Positions 50,945-61,875 of a DNA stretch of 64,000 bases are shown in pieces. Both the position numbers and the translations under genes were made by a program. Position 1 is the first letter of the stretch; each line of letters begins with the position of its first letter. The notes below the pieces were generated by a model that did no database searches, was not told the origin of the DNA, and was given only the letters and a program-made list of their open reading frames with translations. Source of the DNA: Rotaria sordida (taxonomy: Eukaryota > Rotifera > Eurotatoria > Philodinida > Philodinidae); the NCBI GenBank assembly GCA_905250125.1, contig CAJNOL010000006.1:186001-250000 (forward strand), given 5' to 3'.

Positions 50945-52242
50945 GATGCGATGATTTGAAAAATAAATCGGATAGAAAACAATCTTAATAATAGATGTAG
51001 AGTGTGTATCTTTTTTTTCCTTTTACTATCCTTGTTGTTACTGTTGTTATTCATCAATTCATTGTTGGTTGTTTTAAAAACCAATCCGATTTTCCGAGAT
51101 GATATTACCGTATCATACGAATCAATTTGACTTGATCTCATACATTTAAAAAGTGCGCAAAGTAAAGCAAGATAATATTGTTATATTTTATCTTTTTTTT
51201 CTCCCTCAACTCAAACTAATGAGATGTCGCCTACAGACTAGATTCTCTTAAAATATACGTAACTTTTCGAACACTTCCAAACAATATGTTAATTGTTTTG
51301 TAACATACTAGTTTAGTCAAAATGATTGCAACATCGGATATTTCATCAAACATCTCAGCACAGATAAATCATAAAGTCTTGAAATTTTCTTAAAAAAAAA
51401 AGATGCACCATTGAATTCTGTATAAACTTCTCATTGGCGTAATTTAAAACTATAGAACTGAATATTTTTATGGACCACATAGCATGTTTCTACCTAGTGT
51501 ACTAAAGTTGCACACATTGTTTTTACTAATTTGTATTTTTTCCATATGAACCAAATCTTTAATTTTTAAAATAGAACTTATTGCTTGGTCACCTTTGAAA
51601 AACTCAATTGATTGTGTAGATATACGAAATTTTCTAATGCTGAATCGTTCGGGCTCTTTTTTGTCATTCAACTTTTGAAATTTTAATATCGATGATAAAT
51701 AGATTAATTTTATGGTTTAAATCATAAGTAGTGCGAATCTAATGGATTTGCTGGATCTTTTTTGAAAAATAGAAAAGATGCCAGTAAATCTTTAGAAAAA
51801 AGTGGTCTATAAATTCAAGTATTTTGATCTTGTATGCATATAGTCAGACTCTTTAGAAATACTTTGTATAGATCCGAATTTTTCTGTCAAGTACTTGTTC
51901 AATTCGAAAAAAAAGCTCAGTTGAGAGCCAATCGTCGCACTGCCAATATCGTCCACAACATATCAGTTAAACAAATACGCAAACACTTAAAGGGAATTTT
52001 TCGGACTTTTCTTTGAAAATCTAAACCTCTGCAATGTTACACATCTACCTAGGAAAGATCGATCGGTATAGGCACGAAGCTTATTCATTTGAAATAGAAG
52101 TTTTGTCATGCAAATCAATGGAATTGATAAAAGTGGTTTTTCAGAGCAGTAAATAAGGTACGACAGAGGATGAGGATCCAAACTTTCCTTGCCATTTTTT
52201 CACAAAAAGTAATTCTGGATGAGCAATAGGCTCAGTCCAGCA

Positions 52243-52448
52243 ATGTTCAGATTTTCTAAAAAGGGAATTTCAAAAATTTCGGAGATTTCAAGCATTTATG
52301 TTCTGAATTTTACGTTACTTCCTAAAATGATATAATTTCTGAAATTTCCAATATGTCTAAAAACTTTTGATTTGCACTGCTATATAGTTATCGAGCTGGT
52401 GGAAATTTCAGAAATGTGGGTAATTTCCTTTTTTGGAAATCTGAACAT
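52243..52448. repeat. Short MITE-like repeat with inverted ends, about 206 bp
   Basis: The left end ATGTTCAGATTTTCTAAAAA is mirrored at the right by TTTTTTGGAAATCTGAACAT, giving imperfect inverted ends of about 27-30 bp. The interior is rich in GAAATTTC motifs. No clear target duplication is seen. Confidence 0.6.
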
Positions 52449-52507
52449 ACCTCTATGTTTAATACTTATTCTTGATGTAAAGGTATTTTTATGTGTAAAG
52501 TTAAATC

Positions 52508-52984
52508 ATTTGACATGATTAAATTCTCTTCTTTTATTTAATATGATATCAATAACATAAAATTAACAAAAAAACTAGTGACATTTCGTATTCTGATAAG
52601 ATATTTTGTTAGACATGAACATAAAAGTAAATGACGTAACATACATAAACGTATAAGAAAAAACCAGAACAAAATAAGAACAAACAAAATTAAACTATTT
52701 TCAGTCAATTTTTGATAGTTATACGGAAAACAAGACGGCAACAGCGACTAGGTAACGATCTAATCCTTCTTCGCATCACTATCAAGAATTGATTGAAAAT
52801 AGTCTAATTTGTTTGTTCTTATTTTGTTGTATTTTTCTTTTACATTTATGTATGTTACATAATTTACTTTTACATTTACGTCTGCGAAGTATCTTATCGG
52901 GATACGAAACGTCACTAGTTTTTTGATAATTTTATATTATTAATATTATATTAAATAAAAGAAGAGAATTTCATCATGTCAAAT
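52508..52984. repeat. Long foldback palindrome, about 477 bp
   Basis: Two arms of about 215 bp are imperfect inverse copies with a loop of roughly 40 bp. The outer ends are ATTTGACATGATTAAATTCTC and its mirror at the right (GAGAATTTCATCATGTCAAAT). Inner matching blocks include AAAAACTAGTGAC with GTCACTAGTTTTTT, and AAAATAAGAACAAAC with GTTTGTTCTTATTTT. No coding capacity is seen. Confidence 0.8.
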
Positions 52985-55002
52985 ATCAATTTAATCTTCT
53001 TATTACAAGAAGAAAGTTAATTCTTAGCTCCCCATTGACAATCCGAATTACCATTTGTAGAATAATTGTAGAAAATAAAGGAAGCATGGGATTTGAAAAC
53101 GATAAGAACATTTTTTTTATAGTGAACCTTATGAACTATCGATTGGTAAAAAGAATAATTTTCTTCATCGCTCCGTCTTTGAAGTATTGGACCTACAAAA
53201 TCGATAATTTTGCAAAGAAAATGAAAAAAAATCGAATTTTTCGAAACAAATCGTTCCCTACGTACAGAAGATAAAAATCTTTCGAAATTCCTATGTGATA
53301 TAAAGTGATAAAAGTGTCTACTAGTAAGTTAGATATATTTTGAATGCATCGCGATAAGTTGACCAATTACACATACTCACGCACATAATTGGCCAAGGAA
53401 CCATTATGAGGTACCTTTAGAGCAATCAAGAAAAATGGTAATATATGTATTATAAATCTCAGATTATGAGAAGTTAGAACAACATGTATTATGAATTAAA
53501 TATCTTCAGAAGTTATAAAACAGTTCAAAGCAAGTTAGATGCCTATTGAAGACGACATGCTATAAACACATGCGCTCTTTTGACATTAATTTTTATCGGT
53601 TTATTCTCTCCGTTTTCCAGTACTTCCATAAGATAGGATAGATGTTGCTTTTTGCTTATTCAATAATGTAATGAAAGAAAAAAAAATCAACGTTTAGTGT
53701 ATTGTTTCATCCCTTTACTCCATCATATAGTTAATCGACCAATTAAATGACCCTACACAAAAAGGTAGACACTCGGTGGATCAGACCACATAATTGTCAT
53801 ACGAGACATGCTAGTACTCTATTCGTATAGTTATTTTATCGATAGTTCTTTTGAAACCACTGTGCGAGTAAAGGGTTAATAGTAAATGACAGATATTGAA
53901 AATATCTGCTTTTTTAGGAATAACTGAGAAAGAGAAACGAAAAAATCTTGAATTGATCAGCTGTTAATAAAACTTCATGACTGACTATAATAATGCTTCA
54001 ATCATGACTGGAAAAAAAATTGAAAAATCAATGTTTGAATACTTCTTTTTCAATGATTGTAAATCATTCAAATAAACTATATCGCACAATGAAACAGTTT
54101 GATTGATGATAATTCACCTTTCTTTTTTATAGAGCAGTTTAAATCAATTTTTATACTAAATATTAGTATTTACAAAAGAATGTTAATTTTCAATATTGTG
54201 TGTATATTTTTATTTATTTAGAATGATATTTTAATATCTAAGAGTGAGAAGACAGTTTTCTTTATTTCCAATAGGCCACAAATAATATAGGAAGACGAAT
54301 ATAAAGTTTCATCAAGATATTTTAATCAGATATCTGAAGACAACTAGTGATAATGATCTATGTAGTACATATAATATAGACTAATAGACTCAACTTAGAC
54401 TCATTTTACACTAGTATTTTCAATGGAAATCCAAAATAATAAAATATTTTCTTATACTTTGTTTTTGCAAGCAGTATTTGATGACAACTTCTGTATTGAA
54501 AGAAAGCCATAAATCTAAGTTTATATAACAAGTAATATCTTTAATTTAGTATTATATACGCCTTCTAAGACTTTGACACCTCAATATAAACTTCTTCAGT
54601 ATATCTAAACAATTTATAAAAAAGCGTGTATATTAGAAGAAGCAGCTATTCTGTACATTTTGCTTGTGTTTGATATACTTGTTTATTAGAAACACTACTT
54701 CATACGACTCACGTTGTCCTTTTTATAATAAATATCAGACCATCTACATAAAAAGAAAATACTTTTGATTGGTTCAAATGTCATTTTCATTATTCGCGTG
54801 GTAAGTGGCGTTACTTATTGCTTGCTAAATGTGAACAAGCAAATCAACATTTATCTAAATGACTCAGTTATTCCGGCATTTGATCCATCGTCTTATTCTT
54901 TCTATTTCTCGTTAGTTAGTTCTTTCTTTCTGGAAAAGAACTCTCGTCATTTCTAGTTTGTTTATAATAAATACTCTTATTTATTGTAGAGGTCATATTA
55001 AC

Positions 55003-55875
55003 ATGTCTCGAAATTCTTATATTGAATTTAAAATCCATGCTTTAAAACGTCCGAAAATTAATCATAATTTATCATCTATTGTTCAATTTGATTCAACAAC
55101 AATATCTGACGATGTTCCACAAGAATTTATTTCCACTTTTGATAATAGTGCCATAACATCTAGTAATGTTTCTACGTGTACACCTGAACGTTCTATTCCT
55201 GTTCAACCCAATACTCATCATGATATTTTTAAATTTAAAAAACATTCTCGTAAATCTGTTGTATCATCAGATCCTATTGTGAATATTTTAAATAATAATT
55301 TAAAACGAATTATTATTGAAGAATCTAAAGCAAATAATGAAAATGGAACTATTGATATACATACTATAAAACAAGATCTTAGTAATACATTAGAAAATGA
55401 TGAAATTTCAATTGAAAAAGATGATATTAAAAATGCTGATTATAATGAAGTACCTATAGAAGAATTTGGTATGGCTGCTATACGTGGTATGGGTTATAAT
55501 GAAAATATTGGTCTTGGTAAATCAAATAAAAAACAAATTAATATATTTAATCCAGAAATACGACCTCGTGGACTTGGATTAGGAGCAGATCGAGAAGTAT
55601 TAGTAAAAATAAATAGATTAAAACGTAATTTAAAAGAAGCTGGTATTAATGAAAATGATGATTTATATTTTGAAAAAGGAGCTTTTGTTTTTATTGAAAA
55701 AGGTTCATATTCTAATTTATATGGTACGATCGTATCGATTAATGAAGATCTTAATCGTATTGATGTTAAATTAACTACGAATGATGATATAAATGAAATA
55801 ATTTCTATTTCACAATATAATATTAAATTAGTAAATGAAAAAGAATTTCTTAAATATAGTAAATATGTAAAGTAA
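55003..55875 (+). CDS. GPKOW: GPKOW-like G-patch and KOW protein (spliceosome), possibly fused to the COMM-domain exons downstream
   Basis: GPKOW (yeast Spp2) activates the spliceosomal helicase DHX16/Prp2 through its G-patch. Read without splicing it is 290 aa, starting at the ATG before SRNSYIEFKI. Residues 1-150 are polar. The G-patch is at about 151-192: VPIEEFGMAAIRGMGYNENI, then GLGKSN and RPRGLGLGAD. One KOW-type SH3-like motif follows at about 224-262 (KGAFVFIEKGSYSNLYGTIV). Animal GPKOW proteins usually have a second KOW domain and are over 400 aa; that half is absent here. Near the end, AAATAT is followed by GTAAAG, a plausible splice donor at 55867. Using it would skip the stop codon and join in frame (288 codons, phase 0) to the acceptor at 55980. 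So the true product may be a chimera rather than this 290-aa protein. Confidence 0.85.
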   Translation: MSRNSYIEFKIHALKRPKINHNLSSIVQFDSTTISDDVPQEFISTFDNSAITSSNVSTCTPERSIPVQPNTHHDIFKFKKHSRKSVVSSDPIVNILNNNLKRIIIEESKANNENGTIDIHTIKQDLSNTLENDEISIEKDDIKNADYNEVPIEEFGMAAIRGMGYNENIGLGKSNKKQINIFNPEIRPRGLGLGADREVLVKINRLKRNLKEAGINENDDLYFEKGAFVFIEKGSYSNLYGTIVSINEDLNRIDVKLTTNDDINEIISISQYNIKLVNEKEFLKYSKYVK

Positions 55876-55980
55876 TTTTTTAATTCAGATATTATTTATA
55901 ACAAATATTAAAATAAATGAATTCCGATTGATATTAATTATTATTTTTTTTTTTTTTGTAAATATATGTTTTTTTTTCAG

Positions 55981-56289
55981 ATGCTTCCTCAATTGAAAGA
56001 TTTTAATTGGTATATTGATATGAAATTATTAGCAGGTGCTAATGGTCAACGTATCCAACAACCATCATGTGTTCTTTCTTTAGATGTTTGTAGACAAATT
56101 CTTTTTTTCTTAATTAACGAATGAATTGTTTTCTGGTTTTTTTTTAAATAGATAAATGATCCAACAAAATCAGATGGTGAAAATGAAAAATCTGTTCAAA
56201 TTGAATTATCAAAAGAAACGCTTAACCTTGTCTTGGATAATTTTACACGAATTCGTGAACAACTTAATATATTAGCTAAACGAGAATAA
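55981..56289 (+). CDS. COMMD9: COMMD9-type COMM domain without its N-terminal half
   Basis: COMMD9 is a subunit of the COMMD-CCDC22-CCDC93 (CCC/Commander) complex that recycles membrane receptors from endosomes. Two exons, 55981-56085 and 56152-56289, encode 80 aa and match the COMMD9 C-terminal COMM domain: LPQLKDFNWYIDMKL, then QQPSCVLSLDI and the very characteristic ELSKETLNLVLDNFTRIREQ. The helical N-terminal domain found in COMMD9 is not in the window. A long pyrimidine tract ending in CAG stands directly before the first ATG, so 55981 looks like a splice acceptor. Either it receives the GPKOW exon upstream (phase fits, making a 368-aa fusion), or it is a trans-splice acceptor for a separate COMM-only protein, or it is a decaying gene fragment. 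Confidence 0.8.
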
Positions 56290-56430
56290 AAGATTGTTTT
56301 TTTTTTATTGCAATAGAAATGTGATTTTTCTCTTATTTTTTCTTTTTATTAATTTGATTTGTCCTTGATGAAAAGATAAAGTTACTTTCCAATGATATTT
56401 CGTCTATCTCTAGAGAAAAAAGAACGTAAC

Positions 56431-59400
56431 ATGCATAAACATTCAAAAAATCGACGTCATGGCGATCCAGTACAAGTACCTGGCAGTTTAACGGATCAAA
56501 TCAATCAAGATCGAAATGTTACGAATACAAAAACTCGACAAAAACAAAAACGAAAATATGATGATGATGAAGATGAACAAGTTTGTTTAGAGAAAATATT
56601 TTATTTAATAAATATTTATACATAAATTGTATTTTTAATTTAGATTATTGATGATCGTCTATCAAGAAAAATTATTCAACAAGCTCGAGAACAACAAAAT
56701 GAATTTGATAATGATGAACTTTTAGCTATCAGTAAAGAAGAAACGTAAGAATATAAAATAAGATTAATCTGCACAGATGTTCCGAAGTCACCAAGTTTAA
56801 GCAGTCCTCCAACTGATAAATCGCTTTTGACTCGAGGCTATGTGTATTATGTAGACCCAAATGAACTATGAATATTTTGATAAGAGTTTGTATTCTTAGC
56901 TTATTGCTGTGGAGATACTGCACTTTGACAGGTATTTTTTACAATCAATGTCATTGTAACAGAAAACTAATTTTCGAATCTCTACTTGAAACATTGTATA
57001 CAGACAGACTTAACAAGAATAGTTTATTGTAAATGTTTCAGATCTTGTCGCTATTCCTATCTTAAGATATTGATATAATAATACTTAGAATCTATCGGAT
57101 CCAAAATATTTCGGAGCTGGACCTGGTTAACGGAGAATTTTCAGATTCGATCAACAGAAAAATTTCAGACCCATAGAAGCAAGTCAGAAGACTTTAAACT
57201 ATTCTCTTTAAGGTTTTTCTCTATGCAAAGTTTCTAGTCGAAATTCAAAAATCGATTTTTCTGTTACCACGACATTCATTTAAAAAATACCATAAAAGTG
57301 CAGTATCTTCGCAGTAATGAGCTAAGAACACGAATTCTTTCTTTTAAGAATATTCATAAATTATTTGGATCTACGTAATGCGCTTAATATCGTTTCAAAA
57401 GCGATTTATTATTTCTAGGACTTTCCTTGTAAGAAGGTTGGGTTTACGACATTGGGAGAGGGTCATCTCATCCGTACTCAGAACACACATGCTAATCTAC
57501 TATTAATATTGAACAAATATTTTTTTTGTAGAGATCTAGAATCAATAGAACGTATAAATAAAATTAAAAAAAATCGAACGGAAGATAGTGATGAAGATGA
57601 TTTAAATGTTCAAGAAGATGATTATGATGATGAAGAAGTTTCAGTAAGAGAAATTCAATTAGAATTGTTTGTTTTTCGATATTATTTATTTCAAGATCGA
57701 TGAAGAAGATGAGAAAGCACTTGAAGCTTTTATGAGTGGTCAACCACGACGTTTACTTGGTGATATTATTGCTGAAAAACAAGCACAAAATCAATCATCA
57801 CGTAATTAACTGATAATCTAATAATAAAACATTTAATTTTGTTTTATATTTCTAGCTGATAATGATCTTGATCCACGTATTTCCAGTATGTATGAACAAG
57901 TCGGTCAAATTCTTGCTCATTATCGAAGTGGTAAAATACCAAAAGCATTTAAAATTCTACCAAATTTAGCTAATTGGGAACAAGTAAATGAAATTTTCTT
58001 TTTTTTTTTTTTTTAATGTAAAACATATAAAAATGATTCTTTTCAGGTGCTACTCATAACACAACCAGATCGATGGACTGCAGCATCTATGTATCAAGCA
58101 ACACGAATATTTGCTTCAAATATGGATGCTAAAATGGCTCAAAGGTATATTTTCATATAAAAGATCTTCGATTTTTTTTTTTATTAATATAAATAGATTC
58201 TATAATATTATTTTACTTCCACGTATTCGCGATGATATTGATGAATACAAAAAACTTAATTTTCATCTTTATATGGTAAGCTTTTTCTTTATGATGTAAA
58301 AAAAAGAAAATAATAATTATATTTTATATAGGCATTAAGAAAAGCTTTATTTAAACCAAGTGCTTTCTTCAAAGGGATTATTCTACCATTATGTGAGGTA
58401 AAATGTTCTTTTTTCAATAACATGTGAAGAAACAAAAAGAGACTTCAGAGGAAATGTTAGATTCACATCGTACTTTACGAATAGATGCTGTAAATTCTAT
58501 AAAAAAAAACTTATATTGCATTGGCACATAAGTTCTGAGCATTTGGATCAGTAGAATTATATCACCAATATAAAACTATATTTTAAGGCAACTAATTATA
58601 CATTCTGATAGCGCTCTGAATTCTCTATCATCCTATGTATTTAAGTCTTGACTTGCATTTATTTGCTGAAAATATATTTTGAAAACAGTGAAGACACCCT
58701 CACCCTCAGATTCCTACGAACTCCATTTTTTTGTTCCTTTCTCATGTATTTAAAAGATTTTTATCTATACAATAACCCGTTTTTTTTAGAAAAGTAATTA
58801 TATATTGTGAGAGCTCTTGAAATGCTCTATCGCCCTGTATATTCAGGTTTTGACTTGAACTTATTTGTTGAGAAATATTTCGAATATTGTCAATGCGAGT
58901 GAGAGTGTCTTCACTGTAGTCAAAATATTTGTTCAGCAAATAAATGCAAGTCAAGACTTAAATACATAGGGTGATAGAGAATTCTGAGCGCTATCTGAAC
59001 ATATAATTACTTGCCTTAAAATATAGTTTTATATTGACGATATAATTCTACTGATCCAAACGCTCAGAACTTATGTGCCAATGTAATAGTTTAACTTTTA
59101 TTAATTCACTATAAGTAAATCAACTCTAGTTAGTTTGAGTTACAGATAATGGTTAGTTCTTCACATATGCATTGAAATTATGAAATATTTCAATCGAATC
59201 TGTCGATATAAAATCAACATTTTAATAATCTTACAAGGAAAGTCCTCCAACTGATTAATCTCATTTGAGCCGAAATTATGAGCATAATATGGACTCAAAT
59301 GAGCATTGAATCATAGTTTACAGCTGCTTGAAATACTGCACTTAACGGTAGTTTTAAATGAATGTTGTGATTTCCCGTCGGACACACCAGGAAAAATGAT

Positions 59401-61875
59401 TTTCGAACTGGGATTCGAAACTGTGCATAGAGATAGATCTTTGTGAGAACAGCTAATTATAAAAGTTTCAGATCTTTTCGTCATTGTTCCTATTCTGAAA
59501 TAAGAACGTTGAATTTATGATGTATATGATCAACGTAAAGATCTAAAGCTTTTACAATAAAAACTATTCGCATCAAAGTCTGTCTCTGTGTAAAGGTTCG
59601 AATAGAAATCGAAAAAATCATTTTTTCTAATGTTCCTGAGGGAGACGACGGTTTTATATTAAAAAAATTATAAAAATGCAATATCTTGGCAGTAATAAGA
59701 TAAGAGCTCGATCTGTTATCAAGATATTCATAGCTCATCAGGGCCTACATGATGCATACAACCTTAACTCAAAAGCATCAATCAATTGGAGAACTTCCCT
59801 TGTTAATTCATCGAACAAAATACTCAGCAGCTAATCATTCGTTTTTGTTCATTTCACTCAAAACGATTTATCATTTGTTTGAGTCAGCCGGTACTGTCAC
59901 GTAGGAAGTCGAAATGATTTAATAATAAGATTGATAGGTTTACTAGTTGACATTATCTCTCTTGATAATATTAATATAAACAGAAATATGTTTGCCAGGT
60001 TTAAGAGAACGAACTAGGCCTTCTTTTTAGAATTTCTAATGAGATGAATACATGTGATAACGAATAATAGATAGCGGTATAATTATTTATTGACATACTT
60101 TACAAATTACTGTTTATCTTATCAATCAAAATATCCATTACAGTTATAATTGTAAATATATTAGAATACAGAGTTGTGAGCCAGTCCATCCAATTAGTTT
60201 ATTAAATCATGATTAATCGATTAATTGAAATGGCTTCAAAAAATATTCATTTTCCTTTTTGCACTCGAATTTTCATACATCTGCAAGAAGAAATCTTATA
60301 TTATAGTTGTCTGTATCTATCAGGTTTCTCAAAGATAAATATGCGATATTTATATAGCGTGAAAAAAAAGCTATTTATCCATTAGCTGATTGCTGATATT
60401 CAAATCTTAAATTTTCTTCCTCCACCTTTTTCGACAAATCTAACATTACAACGACCGAAATCTAAATTTGATCTTTATCAAAACTAAGTTTAACTCAAGT
60501 AACATAATTTTGATTGTGTTTTTTAAAAACCGAAATATATTTCAATTAAAGAAATAAAACTAATAGTTCTTAAAATAACATTGTTTGTGAGATAACATAG
60601 TTAGACATTGGACATTTCCAGTATTAGTAAAAAAATCATTATTTTAAGGATAGAGTCAATTCTACGTAAAATACCCAAAAAAACCGCCTAGTATGTCTAG
60701 ATTTTGATTATTAAAAAGTGGTTTTTCATTGAAAAGCAGCATAATTTTCGGAATCAGCATGCAAAAGGACATTGAAAACTCTATCTTTCATTTGAAAAGA
60801 CTTCTAGTCAATTTTTATTCCTGTAGGGGAGAACAGCCTAAAAATTTTGCGAATAAAAAGCTGAGGAAGGAGTAGAGTGGAAATTTTAATCAGAAATATT
60901 TTGTGATAAAGTGTAGAATTTTCGATGCATTTTTGCATGTTGATTCCGAAAATTATGTTTATTTCTAATAAAAACCAATTTCAATAATCAAAATCTAGAA
61001 ATACTTGTCGTTTTTTTTTTGAGTATTTTACGTAAAAGTGACCTTGTAATAGCATATTTATAAAATATTTTTCAATTGGTAAAGACCGATTACAACTCTG
61101 CTAGAATCAACCTCATATGATCTACATATACACTTATTCAAAATACTCATATAAAAAATATTTATTTATGATTGTCCAGACATTGATGAATGATAATTTC
61201 CCAAATGGCTTAAAATGAAAAACCATTTTATTAGAAATTCTTATGTGGTTACATTACCATTATTTATTGAGAAAGAGAGAGATTGATATATTCGTGAGAA
61301 AAAAAAAAGATTAAATTATCCTTTTGTTATTTTAGTCAGGTACATGTACACTTCGTGAAGCTGTGATAATTGCAAGTATCCTTGCAAAAAATTCCGTTCC
61401 AATGTTACATTCAGCAGCAGCTTTATTAAAAATAGCTGAAATGAATTATTCAGGTGGTAATTCAATATTTATTCGAACACTTATTGAAAAACGTTATGCA
61501 TTACCATTTCGTGTTGTTGATGCTCTTGTTCATCATTTCATTAAGTATGTTTATATTATGTTTATTTTATTATTATTATCATTAATAATAGATTTCGTAC
61601 TGATACACGTGACTTACCTGTTCTTTGGCATCAATCATTACTTGCTTTTATTCAAAATTATCGACAAGATATATCAACAGGTTTGAAAAGTTTTTGATTT
61701 CAAAATTTTTTTTTTTTCTATTTTTGTTTTTAAAGAACAAAAACAAGCATTACTTGAATTATTACATCATCATTTTCATCATACAATTGGACCTGAAATT
61801 CGAAAATTACTGTCCGAATATAAATGTCGTGATGAAGAAGATGAACAATATGCAATAATGGATGAAGCCAATTAA
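56431..61875 (+). CDS. BYSL: Bystin, 40S ribosome assembly factor, 425 aa
   Basis: Bystin (yeast Enp1) binds pre-40S particles and is needed for 20S pre-rRNA processing and export. Eleven exons join in frame: 56431-56580, 56644-56744, 57532-57643, 57696-57801, 57856-57983, 58047-58144, 58197-58275, 58332-58397, 61336-61544, 61592-61680 and 61736-61875. Diagnostic blocks run in the family order: the N-terminal [13 protein letters not shown], an acidic stretch, then [72 protein letters not shown], the [12 protein letters not shown] and [15 protein letters not shown] blocks, and [12 protein letters not shown]. The length is near human bystin (437 aa). Two introns are enlarged by transposons: 56745-57531 and the 2.9-kb 58398-61335. 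The start ATG precedes [10 protein letters not shown], the first in-frame basic region. It lies 142 bp after the COMM-domain stop, in the same direction. Confidence 0.96.
56797..57433. mobile_element. MITE family A, copy 3, about 637 bp
   Basis: The left end, AGTCCTCCAACTGATAAATCG, and the right end, CGATTTATTATTTCTAGGAC, are inverted repeats of the family A type. Shared interior blocks include TATTATGTAGACCCAAATGA and TTTCAGATCTTGTCGCTATTCC. It fills most of the bystin intron 56745-57531. The part around 57075-57200 is not obviously shared and may be a later insertion. Confidence 0.72.
58514..59088. repeat. Foldback element in the large bystin intron, about 575 bp
   Basis: Outer arms of about 190 bp are near-perfect inverse copies (left TTGGCACATAAGTTCTGAGC, right GCTCAGAACTTATGTGCCAA; also TTTAAGTCTTGACTTGCATTT with its mirror). 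A third, direct copy of part of the left arm lies between them at about 58806-58880 (TCAGGTTTTGACTTGAAC). No coding capacity is seen. Confidence 0.82.
59234..59802. mobile_element. MITE family A, copy 4, complete, possible TTA target duplication
   Basis: The ends are CAAGGAAAGTCCTCCAACTGA at the left and ATTGGAGAACTTCCCTTG at the right. TTA stands immediately outside each end, which would fit a PIF/Harbinger-type 3-bp target duplication, though three bases can match by chance. It lies in the bystin intron 58398-61335. Confidence 0.78.
60655..61042. repeat. Foldback element in the large bystin intron, about 388 bp
   Basis: Arms of about 115 bp are inverse copies: the left has ACGTAAAATACCCAAAAAAAC, TCTAGATTTTGATTATTAAAA and TTTTCGGAATCAGCATGCA, and the right mirrors each with GCATGTTGATTCCGAAAA, AATCAAAATCTAGA and GTATTTTACGT. 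It is the third mobile-like insertion in this intron. Confidence 0.78.

Larger units (their letters stand above)
50945..55002. other. Intergenic, 4.1 kb, between divergent golgin and GPKOW genes
   Basis: It should contain both promoters, but I cannot point to core elements. It holds a MITE-like repeat at 52243-52448 and a long palindrome at 52508-52984. From 53.0 to 54.9 kb I see only A+T-rich sequence; open frames there (about 53035-53274) have no recognisable product. Confidence 0.5.
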
